Shown piece by piece: positions 1-5,807 of a stretch of DNA of 5,807 nucleotides. The position numbers and the translations under genes were made by a program. The notes under the pieces are model-generated. The model did no database searches. It saw nothing but the letters and a program-made list of their open reading frames with translations, and was not told the origin of the DNA. The DNA is from an uncultured Candidatus Altimarinota bacterium (GTDB lineage Bacteria; Patescibacteriota; Gracilibacteria; BD1-5; JAGOOR01): positions 1 to 5,807 of the forward strand of contig CALETF010000044.1 in the NCBI GenBank assembly GCA_937920005.1, given 5' to 3'. How positions within the stretch are numbered: the stretch's first letter is position 1; each line of letters begins with the position of its first letter.

Positions 1-2
1 CT

Positions 3-395
3 CATGAAGGAACGAATAACTGTTTTTTTACCATCGATCTCTCCAATCTCAATAATGACAAGTGTTATTACACAAGTGAATCAGGAACAAAATATCTGCT
101 TCTCGATAACAAAACACTGGCAGTAAACACAGATAACAAACCTGCTCCTGTTTGCATCAACAATGCATGATGGTATTCTCAAGAACTTAGTACACCATCT
201 ATAAATTGCAATACCGGAATAACTTTTTGTGGAGGAACAGTGCAAAAATGATGCAAAACAAAATTTACACGAGATATTGTGTTTGAGCGATGTTCAGAAC
301 CAGCAAATGAGTGCATAAAAGCTCGTGTTGATATAACCTGGTGAAAATCGGGCGAAGATTCGCTGTCTCTCGAACAGGTATTTACCAAAAATTAA
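3..395 (+). CDS. Cysteine-rich, probably secreted protein, C-terminal part (5' end outside window)
   Basis: The frame is open from the left edge to TAA at 393-395 and gives 130 residues when TGA is read as Gly. In-frame TGA codons lie at 168-170, 249-251 and 342-344. No ATG occurs in the visible part, so the true start is upstream of the window. Eight cysteines are spread through the fragment (in contexts such as NNCFF, DKCYY, PVCIN, TFCGG, ERCSE), and it is rich in Asn, Thr and Ser. An even number of cysteines in a polar sequence suggests disulfides and an exported or surface location; this is inference, because any signal peptide would be off-window. I recognise no family. The gene converges on the minus-strand protease, and the two TAA stops overlap at TTAA (392-395). 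No terminator is visible between them. A misleading 69-residue open frame exists on the other strand, but it lacks family features. Confidence 0.72.
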
Positions 396-1090
396 CGAAG
401 ACTTTTCTTCCAGTCGGCAATAAGTGATTCATCGACAGGCGTACTCCAACCCACTCAAGTATTTGGTCCAAAAGCAGTATTGATAGCTATGAGCTCTCCT
501 TTGAGGTTAAAAAGAGGGGCACCGCTGTATCCTCATTGAAATGGTATATCTGTCAAAATGAGATTATGAATTATTTTATCACCAATGACCAGATTAGTTT
601 GCGTATCAGAAATAATTCCAAAATGTCGAACAAATGAAGGAATTTGAGAGATAATACCATGAGCTATGACAAAATCTCCTTTTTTTATAAGTGCCTGAGA
701 TGTAATAGGATGAGCAAAGGAGACGTATTCTTTTTCGAGAACAACAAGGCCTAAATCTAAATCGGGGTGGAGAGCAAGAGGAGACCCCCATACGATTTCA
801 TCATCAGCAAAACGAATACCATAACGCTTCCCTATTTGTAACAAGTGTTTACTGGTTAGGACAGTAGTAGAATCAATCATCACGCCACCACCAATAACAC
901 CACGATCATCGACTATCATAACTGTCGCTGGAGATGTTTTTTCGAGAACAGATTGGACAGACTCTTGGAGTGTCAGTGGTGGAAGTACACTTGGCCGAAT
1001 ACGGAAAAATATGAGGACGACCACGAGTGTTGCCAACATGATAGCTCCAACCTGCAAAACAAGAGAAAAAGATGAAGGTGAATGTTTCAT
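392..1090 (-). CDS. Membrane-anchored trypsin-like (HtrA/DegP-type) serine protease without PDZ domain
   Basis: The protein is 232 residues with TGA as Gly; TGA codons at 533-535 and 455-457 would otherwise cut it at residue 185, before the catalytic serine. Residues 9-29 form a single hydrophobic segment, either a signal anchor or an uncleaved signal, so the protease domain should lie outside the membrane. Domain landmarks match HtrA/DegP: GGGVMID (68-73 region), VLTSKH with probable catalytic His82, DLDLGLVVL with probable Asp112, and GGYSGAPLFN with probable Ser189, followed by GELIAINTAFG and GVGWSTP, equivalent to the GIGFAIP strand. The usual GNSGG becomes GYSGA. HtrA proteins normally carry one or two PDZ domains after the protease domain; here the chain ends about 40 residues after the serine. 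Likely role: extracytoplasmic protein quality control or processing; the substrate is unknown. It is divergent from yvcK. Confidence 0.9.
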
Positions 1091-1096
1091 AGAAAG

Positions 1097-1124
1097 AGTA
1101 TATTTTTTTTAGACAAAAAGTGAA
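1097..1124 (-). promoter_or_regulatory. Probable promoter of the serine protease gene
   Basis: Read on the minus strand, TTCACT (1119-1124) and TATACT (1097-1102) are separated by 16 bases. They fit a vegetative sigma -35/-10 pair: TATACT is a good -10, TTCACT a moderate -35. The -10 ends only six bases before the ATG at 1090, so transcription would begin at or very near the start codon. This implies a leaderless mRNA, and no Shine-Dalgarno sequence is visible. The assignment rests on motif resemblance only. Confidence 0.45.
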
Positions 1125-1146
1125 AAAAATCTAGACTGCGGAGAAG

Positions 1147-2076
1147 ATGAAACATATAGTCCTCATTGGCGGTTGATCTGGCATTTCACATCTCATACGA
1201 GCTTTTACGCGTGTTCCAGACTGGTCTATCCATGCAATCGTGGCAACAAGTGATAGTGGTGGGAGTACTGGTGTTATTCGTGACTCATACAACATACCAG
1301 CCATTGGTGATATAGTAAAAAATCTCGCCGCTCTTGGTTGAGAACAGGCATCATGGATGACTTACCGTCATCAAGATGGTTTTCTCGCTGGACATACAAC
1401 CGGAAATCTCTGGCTCCTGGGGCTCATAGAGCAATATGGTTTATCAGATGGGATTAAAAAAGCTCACAACCTCCTCTGATATACACAACATGAGATCATC
1501 CCCGCCACTGAAGATGTCCATGATATTGAAGTAAAAACAAAAACCGAAACAATACGAGGAGAATGACCAATTATTCAGTGTCGTACGCTTTCAAATAATG
1601 TAGACGATATATATTTACAGCCAAAAGTAAGTGCAGCGCCTCGGGCCCTGCAAGCTCTCAGACAAGCAGATATGATTATTATTGGACCTGGGACGCTCTA
1701 CACATCGATTATTGCCAGTCTCCTTCCGGAAGGCATGAGCGAGGAAATTCGAAATTCAAAAGCAAAAAAAATATTTATAGCCAACGCTGCCAATTTCCCA
1801 CCAGGTCACTGTGATGAATATACCCTCAGTACGTATATATCAGAAATTCATCGATTTGGGAAAATATGAGATTTCACAGCGATTCTCGCACATGATGGCT
1901 CTGATGTACCAGAAAAAGATAAAATAGAGATTGATAGAACCCCGGATGTTACCCGTATGAATTGTCTCGATACTCCAGAGAGTTCTCTTGGCGGGAAATA
2001 TGATAGTATTAAGAGAAATACGCTTCGACATGATGGACAAAAGGTTGCAGAGTGGATAAAAAAATTTTTTGACTAG
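1147..2076 (+). CDS. yvcK: YvcK/CofD-like UDP-GlcNAc-binding protein (gluconeogenesis factor family)
   Basis: The protein is 309 residues, close to the usual family length of about 320. Five TGA codons are read as Gly (1174, 1339, 1477, 1564, 1867). Family landmarks in order: nucleotide-binding loop IGGGSG (7-12, third Gly encoded by TGA), TSDSGGSTGVIRD (34-46), NIPAIGDI (49-56), GHTTGNLWL (82-90), and ADMIIIGPGTLYTSI ending at residue 188. The last corresponds to the family's DLIVIGPGSLYTS strand. YvcK proteins are cytoplasmic, bind UDP-GlcNAc and affect cell shape and carbon metabolism in Bacillus; CofD relatives are phospholactate transferases. The segment after this strand reads NAANFPPGHCDEYT, where bacterial YvcK usually has NLMTQPGET, so ligand or partner contacts may differ. 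A GGAG (1140-1143) lies three bases before the ATG, unusually close for a ribosome binding site. A nine-base gap to the acyltransferase suggests co-transcription. The TAG stop is at 2074-2076. Confidence 0.93.
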
Positions 2077-2085
2077 AATGCGCTC

Positions 2086-2673
2086 ATGAACGAGACAAAA
2101 AATATTCACGAAACTGCCATTATCACGAATTGTACTATCGGAAATAACGTCATTATTGGCCCCTTCTGCTTCATCACAGACACAGCAATAGGAGATAATG
2201 TCGTTATTGAAGGAAACGTTCGAATCGAAAAAAGCATTCTCAAAAATGACATACAAATACTCTGGGGGGCTATCATACGTGAATCTACACTCGAAAACGG
2301 ATGTATCATAGGGTGTGAAGTAAAAAAATCTCACCTCTGAGTACAAAACAAAGCAAAACATCCATGAACCAGCATTATTAGTGCAAATACTGGGAAAAAT
2401 GTGAACTTCTGAGGCGGTTGCAAATGCGCGAACTATGATGGTCATGGTAAAGGGACATTTGTATTTGGAGATGATGTATTTATTGGCTGCAATAGTGTCA
2501 TCTCAGTAAAATCAAACCAAACAACGATCATTGGCACAGGAACAAAAATAGGAGCCAATGTACACCTCTCCTGCAACGTCGGGAAAAACTCTCTCGTCTA
2601 TCTCGATCGGGAGACAGGCAAAACAACAATTCGAGAATGATACTACGCTTCGCAGTGAAAAATTAATAATTAA
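2086..2673 (+). CDS. GlmU C-terminal-like left-handed beta-helix acyltransferase (stand-alone)
   Basis: The protein is 195 residues with TGA as Gly at 2338, 2365, 2410, 2638 and 2656. Residues 7-84 are hexapeptide repeats (IGNNVIIGPF, IGDNVVIEGN) that fold into a left-handed beta-helix. Residues 81-119 resemble the active-site region of E. coli GlmU: SHLG then six residues then His92 match RLG-x6-H of the catalytic His363, and NVNFGGG and the NYDG motif (116-119) match its NIGAG and NYDG. FGDDVFIG follows, like IGDDVFVG in GlmU. By analogy it may transfer acetyl from acetyl-CoA to glucosamine-1-phosphate. The uridyltransferase half found in full-length GlmU (about 450 residues) is absent, so another sugar acyltransferase role is possible. 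The tail (REGYYASQGKINN) is unusual, and its last residues lie in the AT-rich repeat flanking the next gene. No clear ribosome binding site is present. It probably forms an operon with yvcK. Confidence 0.87.
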
Positions 2674-2686
2674 GAAATAAAAATGA
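2668..2686. repeat. Left arm of an imperfect inverted repeat around the four-helix-bundle gene
   Basis: AATTAAGAAA followed directly by TAAAAATGA is mirrored at 3069-3094 as TCATTTTTA, seven extra bases, then TTTCTTAATT. That makes 19 matching positions with one 7-base gap. The arm contains the stop codon of the upstream acyltransferase and the start codon of the four-helix-bundle gene. AT-richness lowers the significance of the match. Confidence 0.45.
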
Positions 2687-3036
2687 AAGAAAATATTATT
2701 CTAAGTAAAACAAAAATATTCTCTCTCAATGTGATAAAAATATATAAAGAATTGCAGGCTGAAAAAGAATACATTTTGTCTTCACAATTATTACGAAGCG
2801 CAACAAGTATTGGAGCTAATGTAAGGGAAGCAATCGCAGGCCAATCAAAAAAAGATTTTTATAGTAAAATCTGTATAGCATTCAAAGAAGCATACGAAAC
2901 AGTTTACTGGTTAGAACTCCTTTCAGAATCAAAAATAACAAATATAAATTTGGTTGATCTTATATGACAATGTGAAGAAATAATAAAAATTCTTGGGAAA
3001 ATTAAGCTCAGCACGGAAACCTCTCTCAATTCTTAA
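2683..3036 (+). CDS. Four-helix-bundle protein, 23S rRNA-intervening-sequence (S23) family
   Basis: The protein is 117 residues, the usual size for this family, with one TGA (2965-2967) read as Gly at residue 95. Without recoding it loses its fourth helix. Diagnostic motifs are SQLLRSATSIGANVREA (34-50), SKKDFYSKI (55-63) and EAYETVYWLELL (69-80), matching the family's RSxxSIGANIxEA and KEAxETxYWLxLL patterns. These small alpha-helical proteins are known from ORFs within 23S rRNA intervening sequences and as stand-alone genes in many bacteria, and they resemble the Avd accessory protein of diversity-generating retroelements. Their biochemical role is not settled; nucleic-acid binding has been proposed. 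No reverse transcriptase or variable repeat is present here. The gene is more AT-rich than its neighbours and is bracketed by inverted repeats, which suggests insertion into the surrounding operon. No ribosome binding site is evident. Confidence 0.9.
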
Positions 3037-3068
3037 TTCTTCTTGGTTTAAATTATAAAAATTCTTAC

Positions 3069-3094
3069 TCATTTTTAATTTTTCTTTCTTAATT
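3069..3094. repeat. Right arm of the inverted repeat around the four-helix-bundle gene
   Basis: This arm is complementary to 2668-2686 apart from a 7-base insertion. A related motif, AATTCTTAATT, already occurs at 3028-3038 across the stop codon of the four-helix-bundle gene, so this side carries two related copies. The 73-base gap to the next gene (3037-3109) is almost entirely A+T. It holds no other gene or clear terminator that I can see. Confidence 0.45.
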
Positions 3095-3109
3095 CATAAT
3101 TTGCAATAA

Positions 3110-4252
3110 GTGCGTCATCCATATTTCTTCCTCTTTTTCGGTGTTTTTATCATCCTCTACACGACAATCAATGGGTATATATTTATTCATGGGTGGAATA
3201 TGACAGAGGAATTTGGGATTCATAAATGGGTCTTTACGGCGTTTTTTATTTGTTTCTCATTTTCATACATTCTCGGAGAGATGATTCAGCATAGACGAAG
3301 TTCGATTGTTTCAGATACACTCATCACATTTTGATCACTCTGGTTCGTCGGAGTAGTACATTTTTTCTTTGTCAGCCTCATATACGATATATTTTTAGTG
3401 GTGAATCATTCCGTGCAGTGGCTCTCAAAAGAACAAATACACACTCTCAGCTATCACCTGACCTATTTCACAGTACTCTGAACAATAATCACGATAGCCA
3501 TCGGCTATATCAACTCCAGAAGTCCGAAAATACGACGTTATTCTCTCAAAATTAAGAAAAAAAATAAGGTCACAAAACGCCTCACGATGGCTGTCGCAAC
3601 AGATATACATCTCGGACCAACAAACGGTGTCACTCATATCACGAGAATTGTAAAAAAAATAAATGCCCTCCAACCCGATATCGTCCTCCTCCCTGGAGAC
3701 ATCGTCGATGGAGAACTGGACCCCGTCATACGTCGCGATTTAGGGAGCTACCTTCGACGATTTGAATCAACCTACGGCACCTATGGCATTATCGGAAATC
3801 ACGAATACATAGGAGGCATGGAGCGTGCACGTGATTATCTCACAGAACATAATATCAGACTCTTACAGGATGAATGGGTCGAAGTTGGAGGTATTATTAT
3901 TGCAGGACGGGATGATATATCGGCTTCACGTTTTGGGAGAAATCGTCTCGATCTCTCAGCGCTCCTCAAGGGGACTGATAAGAAAAAACCAATAGTACTC
4001 CTCGACCATCAACCAAAAAAACTCTCAGAAGCACAAAAAAATGGCGTAGATATACAGTTTTCTGGTCACACACATAATGGACAGCTCTGGCCACTCAATC
4101 TCATCGTAAAAAGACTCTTTGAACTCCCGGCAGGATACAAGAAAAAATGACACACGCATATATTTGTCTCCCCTGGGGTCGGAACATGGTGACCACCTGT
4201 CAGGACAAATGCTCGGCCTGATATCCTCTTTGTGACAGTAGAATTTCAGTAA
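3110..4252 (+). CDS. Membrane-bound metallophosphoesterase, YkuE-like
   Basis: The protein is 380 residues in one frame with TGA as Gly at 3332, 3479, 4148 and 4190. Under the standard code it appears as two or three fragments. Four hydrophobic segments lie at about 5-26, 40-60, 77-99 and 117-134. A basic linker (137-157) precedes the calcineurin-like domain: TDIHLG (Asp165, His167), LPGDIVDG (Asp197), GNHEY (Asn230, His231), LLDHQP (His300) and SGHTHNGQLWP (His320, His322). These supply the metal ligands. The end SPGVGTWGPPVR is typical of YkuE-type enzymes, and both of its TGA codons fall at glycine positions. Such proteins hydrolyse phosphodiesters or phosphomonoesters at the membrane; the substrate is not inferable. 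The start is GTG at 3110, directly after an in-frame TAA. It is chosen because the next in-frame ATG (residue 31) would remove the first membrane segment. No clear ribosome binding site is present. Confidence 0.9.
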
Positions 4253-4276
4253 AAACAAAGGACATACAAGGTTTTT

Positions 4277-4552
4277 TTAAGATCAATACCCTACTTTATT
4301 GTATTTGATAACATCTTTGAGAATACAAATTGTATACAAAGGGGTATAAAATACATTAAAATCATACTTTTTCTGAAAATATTTACCAAAAAATCTGAAA
4401 AATAAATAAAAATCATTTTTCCGCATATAGAAGAGCTCTTTAAAAGAAATTATTATAATTCGATACAATTCACAAAAACGCAAGATATACCAAAATTGAT
4501 TGGAGCACAGGAGAGTGTTATGATGGGGGTACAAGCTGTTCTCGTGCAACAT
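4277..4552 (-). CDS. Doubtful small ORF, 91 residues
   Basis: This frame runs from ATG at 4552 to TAA at 4277-4279, with one TGA near the end. The product is rich in Phe, Tyr, Ile and Lys (for example FYLFFRFFGKYF) and matches nothing I know. Such composition arises by chance from A/T-rich DNA, and the opposite strand is also open for about 40 codons. Against coding: no promoter, no ribosome binding site and no motif. It is listed because the stretch 4253-4561 otherwise holds no gene. A perfect TATAAT lies at 4454-4459 on the plus strand but has no matching -35. Confidence 0.2.
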
Positions 4553-4561
4553 TGACCCTGT

Positions 4562-4948
4562 GATGGAGAGAAGTTAACGATCTCTCACCGCATCTTTCAA
4601 ATACAAATACAGAGATTTAGGGATGGTTTACCTCCCTTTTCCATGTTTTTTCTATCGATGTTTTTTGTTACCAGTACCACCTTTTTCATACATACTTCAC
4701 TGTTTTGTGGAAAAAGTGGTGCTGGTTAATCGGAAAATACGATACGAAGCCGGGTGAATATGCTTTCCATTACCGAAACAGAGTCAGGACCTTGTTTCCT
4801 AGGCTTGTCAGGGTATGTCATGTCGTCCATGACGCCGCGTATCCCGCATCCATGTCAGCACAATAGATAATCTTTTTTATCGCTGAACATCGTGGTGTAG
4901 GAACATTATTAGCTCCCAAGAATTACCAAATTCCTTGGGAGTTTTTTT
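4562..4948 (+). ncRNA. Candidate structured RNA of unknown class
   Basis: The base composition changes here from AT-rich to balanced, and hairpins follow one after another. GATG/GAGAGA (4562-4571) pairs with TCTCTC (4581-4586) and CATC (4591-4594). GGGA (4620-4623) pairs with TCCC (4633-4636). A 17-pair stem with one bulge joins 4670-4687 to 4710-4726. GGAAA and ATA (4732-4739) pair with TAT (4759-4761) and TTTCC (4764-4768). GAAACA (4775-4780) pairs with TGTTTC (4793-4798), and GTCATG (4817-4822) with CATGAC (4828-4833). The series ends in an intrinsic terminator on the plus strand, which sets the orientation. Several frames on both strands are open in the 3' half, as often happens over conserved RNA. 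I looked for the signature motifs of RNase P RNA, tmRNA and SRP RNA and did not find them. The 5' end is uncertain. It could instead be a repeat, a decayed element or a small coding region. Confidence 0.38.
4913..4948 (+). terminator. Rho-independent terminator
   Basis: CTCCCAAG (4913-4920) pairs perfectly with CTTGGGAG (4934-4941). AATT/AATT extends the stem past a short bulge, closing on a small loop, and seven T residues follow (4942-4948). On the minus strand no T-tract follows the stem, so it terminates plus-strand transcription. No plus-strand protein gene ends nearby: the last one stops at 4252. The terminator therefore supports a separate transcript between them. Confidence 0.88.
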
Positions 4949-5034
4949 ATGTTCTTGAGGTATGAAATTTTTGCAAAAGGATTGAGAATATAACAACGAG
5001 TGTCTTTTCTGCAAAAGTTTTTTTCATTTTTTTC

Positions 5035-5063
5035 TTGACAAAATTTCCAAACAGACATACTAT
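5035..5063 (+). promoter_or_regulatory. Probable promoter of the secreted protein gene
   Basis: A perfect TTGACA (5035-5040) is followed after 17 bases by TACTAT (5058-5063). An alternative -10, TATTAT (5061-5066), would give 20-base spacing. Transcription would start near 5070, giving a leader of roughly 15 bases with no Shine-Dalgarno sequence before the ATG at 5085. A T-rich tract (5018-5034) immediately upstream could act as an UP-like element. Confidence 0.65.
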
Positions 5064-5084
5064 TATCCCATAACCAATAAAATT

Positions 5085-5807
5085 ATGGATTCTCTATCTT
5101 CTGCTCCTGGAAATAGAAATAAAAGTAACAGATTAATGTCGGCTGCTTTTGCAATAGCTGCATCAGTATCAGGAGCTGTGACTGCCGCAACAACGCCAAT
5201 TCCAAAATTTACAGATGAACCAGCAGGATCACCAAAAATAGTAAATGCAGCAAGCGCCCAACAGGCAATACTTGATATGCTACCTGCGGATCATAAATCT
5301 CGTCCAGGCATATCTGCCTCAATCAAGGCCTTAGAGGATGGTGGAAATATCCAAGAGCTCACAAATTTGTTTATATGGGCAAAAACAATAGTTGATAGCC
5401 CTTCTGCGCCTCCTGCTGCAAAAGAAAAGGCAAAAGAAATATTATCATTACTGGCGCCACTAGAACCGATAAAAACAGAACAGAAAGAAGAAAGTGACAA
5501 AATTATTTCCCGTAAAAAATGAGATTTATTTGAAGATTTCAAACCAGGGAAAAAGAAAGGAGAAATTATACAAGATTGGGCTATAAATTCTGAAGGAGTA
5601 ATGCAATTAAAGTACGAAGTGGATAAAGAATGAATATTGCATATAAGCGGGAACTGTCCTGGTCAAGAATGAAAAGTTTTCCTAGTACCAAAATGAAAAT
5701 TTGCAGATACTCGAACCAAAAAATGATCCCTAACTGTTGGATTTTTAGGTTGGAATGAGCCAACAAATTTGGCATTCGCACAGGTAAGAATCAAAAACTG
5801 AAGCCGG
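5085..5807 (+). CDS. Secreted or surface protein with Ala-rich stalk and C-terminal beta-domain, 3' end outside window
   Basis: 241 residues are visible and the frame is open to the window edge. TGA codons read as Gly lie at 5520, 5631, 5670, 5694, 5724 and 5799. A signal peptide is evident: a basic n-region (RNKSNR, 11-16), a hydrophobic core (17-33) and a probable cleavage site AVTA-A after residue 34. Residues 35-130 are rich in Ala, Pro and Ser and contain helical stretches (ILDMLPADH, AAKEKAKEILSLL). A charged Lys/Glu-rich linker follows (about 133-165). From about 170 onward the pattern is beta-like (LKYEVD, ILHISGNCPGQEG, VFLVPKGKF, SLTVGFLGW), with one cysteine at 191. This suggests an Ig-like or carbohydrate-binding-type sandwich, but I recognise no specific family. 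All six TGA codons lie in the last 96 residues. The gene has its own promoter and follows an intrinsic terminator, so it is independent of the upstream genes. Confidence 0.78.

Noticed and set aside
179..388. 69-residue minus-strand ORF
   Set aside because: It lies antisense to the cysteine-rich gene, has no motif, and continues past its TGA without becoming protein-like; the plus frame is the better reading.
1840..2445. 201-residue minus-strand ORF
   Set aside because: It is antisense to yvcK and the acyltransferase, both with clear family motifs; its open length follows from the plus-strand codons.
2683..3036. Diversity-generating retroelement, because the four-helix-bundle protein resembles Avd
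   Set aside because: No reverse transcriptase, template repeat or variable repeat is present in the window.
3331..3555. 74-residue plus-strand ORF beginning MITLVRRSS
   Set aside because: It overlaps, in another frame, the part of the phosphoesterase that is continuous only when TGA is Gly.
4252..4278. Possible terminator after the phosphoesterase (AAAAAC ... GTTTTTTT)
   Set aside because: The only stem is six nearly all A-T pairs around a 12-base or longer loop; too weak to call despite the T-run.
4454..4474. Promoter for the RNA candidate (TATAAT 4454-4459; TTCACA 4469-4474)
   Set aside because: Neither element has a partner at acceptable spacing.
4562..4948. RNase P RNA, tmRNA or SRP RNA
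   Set aside because: The size suits the first two, but the GAGGAAAGUC and ACAGAA blocks of RNase P in the right order, a tRNA-like 3' end with CCA, and the SRP GGAA tetraloop motif are all missing on both strands.
4972..5017. TGCAAAAG direct repeat (4972-4979 and 5010-5017) as an operator
   Set aside because: Two 8-base copies in AT-rich DNA with no symmetry or tight link to the promoter; chance is a sufficient explanation.
1..5807. CRISPR array, tRNA or insertion-sequence transposase
   Set aside because: No regularly spaced repeats, no cloverleaf and no transposase-like product were seen on either strand.

Overview
This window reads coherently only if UGA is translated as glycine (genetic code 25). 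At least 26 in-frame TGA codons interrupt seven otherwise intact genes. Many fall exactly where conserved glycines belong: the GGGSG loop of YvcK, the GVGW strand of a trypsin-like protease, the LG-x6-H motif of a GlmU-type acetyltransferase, and the GTWGPP tail of a metallophosphoesterase. All visible gene ends are TAA or TAG. Among bacteria this recoding is established for Gracilibacteria (BD1-5) and Absconditabacteria (SR1) of the Candidate Phyla Radiation, so the window most likely comes from one of these. I cannot decide between them. Under the standard code most of these genes look truncated or split.

Layout. Positions 1-395 (+) hold the C-terminal part of a cysteine-rich, probably extracellular protein. 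It converges on a minus-strand, membrane-anchored HtrA/trypsin-like serine protease (392-1090), and the two TAA stops overlap at a shared TTAA. The protease has a plausible promoter so close to its ATG that its mRNA may be leaderless. A 56-base divergent gap separates it from a plus-strand run: yvcK (1147-2076), a GlmU-C-like left-handed beta-helix acyltransferase (2086-2673), a four-helix-bundle protein of the 23S rRNA-intervening-sequence/S23 family (2683-3036), and a four-TM metallophosphoesterase of YkuE type (3110-4252). The four-helix-bundle gene is AT-rich and lies between imperfect inverted repeats, so it may be a small inserted element.

Positions 4253-5084 have no confident gene. The first 300 bases are AT-rich, with one doubtful minus-strand ORF. 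From about 4562 to 4948 the base composition becomes more balanced, several stable hairpins follow one another, and the series ends in a strong intrinsic terminator. I read this as a candidate structured non-coding RNA of unrecognised class. A canonical-looking promoter then drives a secreted protein (from 5085) that runs off the window end.

Functionally, the central genes suggest envelope and amino-sugar metabolism. YvcK-family proteins bind UDP-GlcNAc, and the neighbouring acyltransferase resembles the half of GlmU that acetylates glucosamine-1-phosphate on the way to UDP-GlcNAc. The protease, phosphoesterase and the two flanking proteins all look membrane-bound or exported.
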